A stretch of 6,737 nucleotides of DNA from CAXRGH01 sp964230195 (lineage in GTDB: Bacteria > Pseudomonadota > Gammaproteobacteria > Enterobacterales > Alteromonadaceae): positions 1 through 6,737 of the forward strand of contig CAXRGH010000217.1 of the NCBI GenBank assembly GCA_964230195.1. Direction: 5' to 3'. Below are positions 1-6,500 of this stretch, in pieces. Under the pieces are notes generated by a model that saw nothing but the letters and a program-made list of their open reading frames with translations, was not told the origin of the DNA and searched no databases. Position 1 is the stretch's first letter. Every line of letters starts with the position of its first letter. Position numbers and translations under genes: made by a program.

Positions 1-3000
1 GGTGCGGTAAGATCTAAAATAAACTCAAGGGAGTTGGCAGCAAGACTGGTATTGCCATTTTCATTAGTCACAGTGCCGGTCAATGCATAAGGCCCTTCAA
101 CAAATGCCGGAATGGTCACTTGGATGGGGCCGCTACCGTCATAATCACTGGGCACAAGAGATGTTAATGTGACGCCCTGCCCTGTAGGTTCGGTTACGTA
201 GAGTGTTAATGTATCGCCCGCTTCAATACCATCGGGGAGTAAAATATCAATTTGGACACCATCTGCAGCACTGTCTGCGTTCACGTACTGATTTTCATTG
301 ATTTCTGATGAAGAAAGTACCGGAGCATCAATAATTTCAATTAAACTGGTATCAAGAATAAACGGAACGGTATTGGAGACTGCGCTATTTGCTACCGTCG
401 CCGTTGCCAAATAATCACCTTGTTCCACTACCGGCACGGTAATTTCTACTGATGAGATACCGTCCCAGAGCAAAGGGACTGTGGATTCCACGCTAATACT
501 GTCGCCATTAGGTTTGACAACGGTGACTTCAATTGGATCCCCAGCTGAGGTACCATTCGGTAGTGACACTAACACCTGCACGCCGTCTGCATTATCGATA
601 CGGTCAACAATAGTGTCAGGCTGAGCCTCTGGAATACTGATAAAAGGCGCGTCCAACGGCGGATCATCCATCTGAACCGAAAAATTGACAGGTAAAGCCG
701 GTAAACTGGCGTTTCCAGCTTGATCTATAACAGTAGCCGATACCTCGTAGGGACCATCAACCGGAAATGCTGGTAATGGTAAATCCACCACAATTGGAGA
801 TATTCCATCCCAAGTCGCTGGCACTTGTGTTTCAATCACCGCCACTTCCTCTGTCAACGGGGCAACAATGACCTCAACAATATCACCCGGTTGAGTAGAA
901 TTGGGAACATTAACGAGTGCAATAGTGCCATCGGTTAATTCATCCCCCGTCAGCAGAGAGTCGGTTGCCTCAGGAATTGAAATGACAGGGTAAGGTAGCG
1001 TGTCTGGACCTCCATTGTAGGCGTCTGTTTCTTCACCGGGGGCGGTCTTATCAACTATAAAATCAACGCTATTAGACGCAGGAGTTGTGTTACCTGAACT
1101 ATCTATTGCGGTGGCAGTGACATTATATTTACCCTCCAAAATGGCAGGAATAGTCATTTCAATCACACCGGTATTATCCACCACTTGGTCATTCACAGTG
1201 AAAGTGCCACCGCTTGGCAAAGTGACCATCAATTCAACGCTATCACCCTGCGTAATTTGATCTGGCAGATAGACCTGTACTTGCACTCCATCAGCTGCTT
1301 CAGCCCCATTGATTAACCCATCAGCGCCAGCTTCGTTAACACTGATACTGGGCGTTTGAAGAGGGGTTAGTTCTGGTGCATCATCCCTTGCGTCAAGGGT
1401 AAATTCAGCAGGCTGTGATACCGGACTTTGAGAACCATCACTTTTGCTAACTTGAGCGGTCACATCGTATTCGCCATCAAGAAATGCGGGTAAGGTGATG
1501 GGTAATGTCTGACCCGGTGACCATGTAAAAGGTACCGTGTGTTCACTCTCTACGGTTTGACCATTTGGCATGACCATCACAATTTCAACGGTATCACCAA
1601 CTTCGGTGCCAGTAGGTAGTGTCACCAATATTTGTACACCATCAGTCACTTCGTTCTCGTCAACGACTCCGTCGCCTATAGCCTCTGGGATAGCAATGAC
1701 AGGCGCATCAGATATCGTTGGAGAAGCCTCATCCGTTAAATCTAAGATAAAGGTTTCAGAATTAGAAAGCTCGCTACTCTGCCCATCATCATCAGTAATA
1801 AAGGCGGCAACAGAATACTGTCCATCTTGATAGGCTGGCACAGTGACTACTAACGGTGACTGCCCGTCCCATTGACTTGGTACTGCCGTGACCAGATTAC
1901 TTTGTTGTCCGTCAGGCGATGTCACATTCAAAGTGACCTTATCACCACTCACGGATCCTTGTGGTAAATTCACTGTGATCTGCACACCATCAAGGACTTC
2001 AGTGGCATCGATCAATTGGTCGCCTTGAGCTTCGGGGATGAAAATGATGGGCGCATCTAATGGTTCTTGATTATCATTGTTTTGATTACCTGAACCGTTA
2101 TTACCGTTATCGTCACGCACGAGAGTAAATGGCGCCACATTCGATGCAGGCGAATCTCCCCCCGCAAGTTCAACAACTGCCGAGACTGTGTACGCACCTA
2201 TAATATAGGCTGGTACGGTGACAGGAATCTCACTTTGACCATCCCAGTTGAATGGAACTGCACTTTCTACAACCGTTTGAGTACCATTGGGTTGTTGTAG
2301 TGTTAGCGTAATACCATCGCCAACTTGAGCTGAATCGGGAACGTCCACCATGACCTGCACGCCGTCTTTAGCTTCTGCAAAAGTGACGAATTCATCACCC
2401 GCGGCTTCAGGAATATGGATCACAGGCGCCTGTTGCGTATTGCTACCGTTATTTGAATTATTGTCATCTCGAACTAAGGTGAAAGGTGTTTCTGATGAGG
2501 CTGATGTTGGTCCTGTAGCAAGTTCTACAACCGCTGACACCGTATATTGGCCAATGATATAGGCAGGGATAGTGACAGGAATAGCACTACTTCCGTCCCA
2601 ATTAAAAGGAACAGCACTATTCACTGTGGTTTTGCTGCCATCAGGTTGCGTTAACGTCATAATGATGGCATCACCAGTGTCCGCTGAACTGGGAACATCA
2701 ACAAAGGTCAATACTCCATCTTTTGCCTCTTCAAGGCTAACGAAAGTATCACCTGCCGCTTCTGGAATTGTTATTGAGGGAATCTCGCTGTTGGTAGATT
2801 GTGGCGCGTTATCCTCAAGCACCAAGGTGAATGGCACACTTGCCGAGGATGAAGAGGATTGACCATTATCATCAATAACAACTGCAGTGACCGAGTACTG
2901 TCCTCTAATAAACGCTGGCACATTGACTTCAACAGCGCTACTTCCGTCCCAATTAAAGGGAACTGCGCTCGTCACGATATTCACACTACCGTCTGGTTGC

Positions 3001-3140
3001 GTGACCCTTAATTGGATCGTGTCACCCACCTTGCTGTCAATGGGTAAAGTCACCAGAACTTCAATACCATCTTTTGCTTCGTTCAAATCAACAAAAGAAT
3101 TACCAGAAGCATCGGGAATCAATAATACAGGAGCAGACAT
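1..3140 (-). CDS. N-terminal part of a giant Ig-like repeat surface protein (3' end beyond window)
   Basis: Starting at the ATG at 3138-3140 (MSAPVLLIPDASG), I read 1046 codons to the left edge without a stop; the last two bases belong to a cut codon. The product is nine tandem Ig-like modules. Their shared pattern is APVIxIPEAxGD, then EAxDGVxVxVxLP, GDxVxLxVxxPDG, VPFxWDG, VTVPAxxxGxYxVxA and a closing FTLxxDD. It has no cysteine and is rich in Asp, Glu, Ser and Thr. There is no signal peptide, no membrane segment and no separate N-terminal retention module: the first repeat begins by about residue 3. That suits a type I substrate with a C-terminal signal outside the window, which is inference. 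The start at 3140 is preferred because AAGGTG lies 5 nt upstream. An in-frame ATG at 3177-3179 would add 13 hydrophilic residues (MQHHSNENHEGDV), but its AAGGA ends only 1 nt before it. A role in adhesion is likely; the ligand is unknown. Confidence 0.88.
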   Translation of the reverse strand, partial: MSAPVLLIPDASGNSFVDLNEAKDGIEVLVTLPIDSKVGDTIQLRVTQPDGSVNIVTSAVPFNWDGSSAVEVNVPAFIRGQYSVTAVVIDDNGQSSSSSASVPFTLVLEDNAPQSTNSEIPSITIPEAAGDTFVSLEEAKDGVLTFVDVPSSADTGDAIIMTLTQPDGSKTTVNSAVPFNWDGSSAIPVTIPAYIIGQYTVSAVVELATGPTSASSETPFTLVRDDNNSNNGSNTQQAPVIHIPEAAGDEFVTFAEAKDGVQVMVDVPDSAQVGDGITLTLQQPNGTQTVVESAVPFNWDGQSEIPVTVPAYIIGAYTVSAVVELAGGDSPASNVAPFTLVRDDNGNNGSGNQNNDNQEPLDAPIIFIPEAQGDQLIDATEVLDGVQITVNLPQGSVSGDKVTLNVTSPDGQQSNLVTAVPSQWDGQSPLVVTVPAYQDGQYSVAAFITDDDGQSSELSNSETFILDLTDEASPTISDAPVIAIPEAIGDGVVDENEVTDGVQILVTLPTGTEVGDTVEIVMVMPNGQTVESEHTVPFTWSPGQTLPITLPAFLDGEYDVTAQVSKSDGSQSPVSQPAEFTLDARDDAPELTPLQTPSISVNEAGADGLINGAEAADGVQVQVYLPDQITQGDSVELMVTLPSGGTFTVNDQVVDNTGVIEMTIPAILEGKYNVTATAIDSSGNTTPASNSVDFIVDKTAPGEETDAYNGGPDTLPYPVISIPEATDSLLTGDELTDGTIALVNVPNSTQPGDIVEVIVAPLTEEVAVIETQVPATWDGISPIVVDLPLPAFPVDGPYEVSATVIDQAGNASLPALPVNFSVQMDDPPLDAPFISIPEAQPDTIVDRIDNADGVQVLVSLPNGTSAGDPIEVTVVKPNGDSISVESTVPLLWDGISSVEITVPVVEQGDYLATATVANSAVSNTVPFILDTSLIEIIDAPVLSSSEINENQYVNADSAADGVQIDILLPDGIEAGDTLTLYVTEPTGQGVTLTSLVPSDYDGSGPIQVTIPAFVEGPYALTGTVTNENGNTSLAANSLEFILDLTA
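3..3134 (-). repeat. Nine tandem Ig-like modules in the left gene
   Basis: Modules begin near residues 3, 120, 238, 363, 479, 596, 717, 831 and 939 of the left protein. The corresponding first codons are at about 3134, 2783, 2429, 2054, 1706, 1355, 992, 650 and 326 on the minus strand. Unit lengths are 117, 118, 125, 116, 117, 121, 114 and 108 residues, and the ninth runs into the left edge. Each unit carries an IPEA-like entry strand, EAxDGV, GDxV, VPxxWDG and PAxxxGxYxV. The Trp of VPxxWDG is kept in modules 1-5, 7 and 8, becomes Tyr in module 9 (VPSDYDG) and is lost in module 6 (VVDNTGV). Asn/Gly-rich linkers (SNNGSN, GNNGSGNQNN) follow modules 2 and 3. The series almost certainly continues past the edge, since the last residues (FILDLTAP) are a module end. 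Confidence 0.88.
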
Positions 3141-3152
3141 AACATCACCTTC
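3141..3152 (-). promoter_or_regulatory. Ribosome binding site that decides the start of the left gene
   Basis: AAGGTG at 3151-3146 (minus strand) lies 5 nt before the ATG at 3140, a good Shine-Dalgarno position. The competing in-frame ATG at 3179 has AAGGA only 1 nt upstream, which is too close. The downstream start is therefore preferred. Confidence 0.6.
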
Positions 3153-3205
3153 ATGGTTTTCATTTGAGTGATGTTGCATTTCCTTAAGAATGACGTTGAT
3201 CTCAC

Positions 3206-3230
3206 TATAGTCAGGCGTTTTCCGACTATA
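3206..3230. repeat. Leader hairpin TATAGTC / GACTATA upstream of the left gene
   Basis: Perfect 7-bp arms (3206-3212 and 3224-3230) extend inward by two GC pairs past one bulged base, leaving a 6-nt loop. In the left gene's transcript this 9-bp stem would end 65 nt before the ATG at 3140, and 26 nt before the alternative ATG at 3179. No T tract follows. It may influence translation or mRNA stability, or be an operator; neither is shown. Confidence 0.45.
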
Positions 3231-3261
3231 AATTTTCAAACATAATGCGCTATCACTACAC

Positions 3262-3295
3262 TCTCAGATTGTGCTAGAAAAGGGCTTATCTGAGA
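3262..3295. repeat. Inverted repeat TCTCAGAT / ATCTGAGA
   Basis: Perfect 8-bp arms at 3262-3269 and 3288-3295 flank an 18-bp centre. There is no T tract after it on either strand, so it is not a terminator. It could be a leader hairpin in the left gene's transcript or a pair of operator half-sites. Confidence 0.45.
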
Positions 3296-3310
3296 TGACA
3301 TTTATTGTTT

Positions 3311-3327
3311 TTTACAAATAGTGTAAA
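3311..3327. promoter_or_regulatory. Inverted repeat TTTACA-N5-TGTAAA, possible operator
   Basis: Two perfect 6-bp arms (3311-3316 and 3322-3327) flank AATAG. The size and symmetry fit a binding site for a dimeric regulator, but I cannot assign it to one. The half-site order is opposite to a TyrR box (TGTAAA-N6-TTTACA). It lies between the promoter candidate and the start of the left gene. Confidence 0.35.
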
Positions 3328-3409
3328 TTAACTATTGCATAGAATACGCCAACAACAATTAACCAATGGTCTATTTTAAAACCAACGTTTAGCCTTGTAT
3401 TTAAAGGGA

Positions 3410-3436
3410 TTTATAATGAGTTTAATGGGCAATCAA
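3410..3436 (-). promoter_or_regulatory. Weak sigma-70-type promoter candidate for the left gene
   Basis: On the minus strand TTGATT (3436-3431) and TATAAA (3415-3410) are separated by 15 bp. The -10 matches 5 of 6 bases and the -35 four of 6, but the spacer is shorter than the usual 16-18 bp. It lies downstream of both terminator-like hairpins. Its use would give a leader of about 260 nt before the ATG at 3140. TATAGT boxes nearer the gene (3211-3206 and 3230-3225) lack a good -35 partner. Confidence 0.25.
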
Positions 3437-3458
3437 GACGTACTGCTTTAACGGGGGC

Positions 3459-3500
3459 AAAAAAACGTTAACACATTGTCTTTTATCAACAATGTGTAAC
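3459..3500 (-). terminator. Second, AT-rich terminator-like hairpin
   Basis: On the minus strand GTTACACATTGT (3500-3489) pairs with ACAATGTG-T-AAC (3479-3467), with one unpaired A/T at 3470 and a 9-nt loop. One base later come seven T residues, the complement of 3459-3465. The stem is AT-rich, so it would be weaker than the terminator at 3515-3542. Its orientation and position suggest a backup to it. It could instead be a protein-binding palindrome. Confidence 0.5.
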
Positions 3501-3514
3501 ATGTTATGTGTAAC

Positions 3515-3542
3515 AAAAAAGGCGAGTGTTACACTCGCCTTT
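3515..3542 (-). terminator. Intrinsic terminator of the right gene
   Basis: On the minus strand an 11-bp stem (AAAGGCGAGTG paired with CACTCGCCTTT) closes a TAA loop and runs into six T residues. Arms are at 3532-3542 and 3518-3528, and the T tract is the complement of 3515-3520. It starts 17 bp after the TAA of the right gene, the expected place. On the plus strand the hairpin is followed only by TTTGTT, so any reverse activity would be weaker. Confidence 0.9.
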
Positions 3543-3559
3543 GTTATTAACCTCAGTGA

Positions 3560-6500
3560 TTAAACTAGGTTGTTAAGGTCATCAACATCATGGCCAATCT
3601 GCGAATCATCGATATTAACTGCAACTTCCATAGAAATGTCATTGAGACACATGGTGTTCGCAGCCTTATCAATCATCATTCCACAATCTTGGATCGTAGT
3701 ATGAGTCAATGACGCATCGCTTGAAGACTGACTACTCATGGTGTAATTCAAGCCACTATCCGATAACTCGTCACCTTCAATGGCGACTTGTAAACTGTCA
3801 GCAGACTGCAGCTCTTCCAAGGTAACCACCCAACCCGCTTCTGTCGGCTCACCATGAGACATAACCGCATTATCTGGCAGATTATCAAAGGTGACATTGT
3901 CACATCCTGATTCAGACATCTCTGCAATAAGTGATTCAATATCAATATCATAAACACGCTCAACAGTATCAACCAATTCAATCTCACCTGCATCAGCCAA
4001 TGCCGCCTCAACGTGTGCCATCGCTTGCTCAACCGGAACAGGTTCAAATCCTTGTTCAGTAAGCACTTGATTCACCATTGCAAGACTTGCCGTAGAAAGA
4101 TCCAAGTCCACCTCTTCAAACAGATAATGTGTCACCTCAGAAATAGTAATACCGTTTTCTGGGTTACTATCTTCATCAATTGACTGGAGGAACACCGCAA
4201 GATTCTGGACATACTGATTGTCTAAGTCACTCGCCTCAACACCAGCAATATCATGCATGAAGATACCTTGTATGCCCTCTTCACCACTATCAATAGTACC
4301 CAGCGTAATATTGCCAACTGACAAGGTGATAACGTCGCCATCGGTATAGTTAAGGAAACCACTGTCATTGGTCACCCCAGTGATGCCGCTACTTGTCACG
4401 TATTCCAAACCTTCAATAAAGCTATCAATAACCTGAGTAGCGCTGACAGTGGCAATATCACCTGTTGACGTTTCCGTCGCAAAGACAGTACCAGTAATCG
4501 TCGAGTTCAAGCTACCTTCATATGTCATTGACAAGGTTGAATCAACCCCTGATGTCACGCTAACAGAGAAGATATTGCCATCCGTAGTAAACGACGACGC
4601 GCCATCTTGCGAAATCTCAACGCCACTTGGCATACCGCTAATTGAAACAGCTGAGAGAGTTTCACTACCATCCTGGTCCACAAGTTCAGCATTAATCACA
4701 ATGTCTTGGCTGTGGATCACTTCACTGTTGTTTGTGGTTACCACGTTTTCAACGTTGTTGAACAGGAGGGTTCCACCTGTTGTGAACGTAATTTTACCTG
4801 AACCACTACCGAAGTATTGGATTTGTTGAAGCACGCTCGCTTCAATGACGATGGTATCGTTAATACCGCCTTGACCATCAATGGAACGGTCAATCACGCT
4901 GCCCCAACCTGTGATGTAAACCAAATCATCACCTGCACCCAACGCAACATTGCCTGCATTGTTCTCTGCAGAGGTCAGTTTGACATAATCAGAGGCTGTC
5001 GTACCTGTAATAGTCTGATTAGCTTGTAACACACCGTCATAAACCTGATTTAAGTCGGCTGCAATGAGGTTATTGTGTCCAATAAAGGTTTTATCTCCCA
5101 GTGAAATAGACAGATTCGGTGTTGCCGCTTCCAAGTCATCAACACCACCACCCGCGTTTTCATCTACTGTTACTACCAGCGAATCAGCGGTTGTGTTGGT
5201 GCTTTGTGCGCCAGTTTCTGTATCAGTATCCACATTAGTCACTGTCATCGTGATATTGATATCATCGGCTGTTGTAGCTGTTACCGTCAATCCACTCAAA
5301 TCATCCTGAGTCACAGTGTAGGTACCATCGCCATTCAGCGTACCTTTGTTCAAGGTGGCAGTTGACGGCACACCAGAGATAACAATGGAGGTGATCTCTT
5401 CAGTACCATCAGAGTCAATTAATGAAGCACTCAGGGTTAACGGAATTGAACTGTTAACAGTACCCGTTGCATCATCAGCGACGATTTGCACTGGGTCAGC
5501 TACCGCGGTAACGGTGACTTCAACCAATCCGCTAAATTCGAGACTACTATTGCCATCTGTGAAGGTAACAGCAGTGGTCAAATTAAAGTCGTCATCACTG
5601 TGAGCTGGCGGTGTCATCGTCAAGCTAGTGACATCTGCCAACGGAATAGTCCAAGTACCGTCTCCGTTGTCAGTACCTGAACTAAACGAAGTCCCCTCAG
5701 GTACGTTACCTATCAGCAAATCACCAATGGTTTCAGTACCGTCAATGGCCGCAATTGGACCTAAGTTCAATGCAATCGTACCATCTTCATTACCCGATAC
5801 CTGACTGCTTAATACGGTTGCATCTACAGGTCCGTCAACTGTGACTGTATTCACAGTAATGTCCATAGTTGCAACGGTCTGATTAGTGTCTACTGCACCA
5901 GTTTCCGTGTCGGTATCGCTATTGTTTACCGTAATGGTTAGAGTGAAGTCTAAATCATCACCCGGTGTTACCGTTAAGCCATTGAGTTGTGATGGTGTCA
6001 GTGTGTAACTACCGTTACCATTGTCTGTACCCGCGCTCATAACAGCGTTTGTTGGTACACCACTGATGACAACAGAGTTCATACTTTCTGAACCATCCAA
6101 ATCAATTAAGCTGGCTGAAATATTCAATGCAATTGGCGTATTTTGATCACCGCTAGTGTCTGCTGCGGTGATAACCACCTCATCAGCAATGGCATTTACA
6201 GTGACATCTAAGTTAACTGATGTACTATCAGTTGTAATAACGCCTGTATCTGGATCTTGTTCTTGGTTAGTGGCCGTGATGTTCAGAGTAAAGTCTGTAT
6301 CATCATGGGTCACTAAACTCATAGTAAGACCGGAAATCTGAGCCGGCAAGAGTGTCCAGTTACCTCCACCATTGTTAGTACCGGCACTCAAGGTTGCACC
6401 CGTTGGGACTCCGCTAATGGAGAAGCCTGTCACGGTTTCAGAACCATCCAAATCTCGCAGCAACGCGCCAAGTTCAACGGTTAATGCATCATCTTCATTG

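Larger units (their letters stand above)
3141..3559. other. Intergenic spacer between the two large genes
   Basis: This 419-bp AT-rich stretch holds no ORF of believable size on either strand. From the right it contains two terminator-like hairpins (3515-3542, 3459-3500), a 10-bp palindrome TAACATGTTA (3497-3506), a weak promoter candidate (3410-3436), three perfect inverted repeats (3311-3327, 3262-3295, 3206-3230) and the ribosome binding site of the left gene. GTGTAAC occurs twice directly (3494-3500, 3508-3514) and once inverted within the terminator (3528-3534). I recognise no riboswitch or small RNA here. Confidence 0.7.

Noticed and set aside
2400..2770. EAAGD in modules 2 and 3 as LapG protease sites
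   Set aside because: LapG-type sites sit next to an N-terminal retention module. Here the match is part of the repeat's own IPEAxGD strand.
1570..3171. Plus-strand ORFs of 70-96 codons across the left half
   Set aside because: They are antisense shadows of the minus-strand Ig-like repeat gene. Their Ser/Thr/Pro-rich composition repeats with the modules.
3201..3210. Ten-base match to a T7-type phage promoter core (CTCACTATAG)
   Set aside because: The rest of the 17-20-base promoter does not match. The bases are largely explained by the TATAGTC hairpin arm.
3416..3451. Plus-strand 11-codon ORF (MSLMGNQDVLL) with AAAGGGA six bases upstream
   Set aside because: The ribosome-site match is fair, but the ORF is tiny, lies on the opposite strand and overlaps the promoter candidate. 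Nothing else supports it.
3141..3559. Cyclic-di-GMP or other riboswitch in the leader
   Set aside because: I could not find the conserved core of any riboswitch class I know; only simple inverted repeats are present.
3748..4047. 99-codon minus-strand ORF inside the right gene
   Set aside because: It lies wholly inside the larger gene in another frame, with no protein features or ribosome site of note.
4449..6341. Plus-strand ORFs opposite the right gene
   Set aside because: They are antisense shadows of a 1000-residue repeat gene with clear domain structure.
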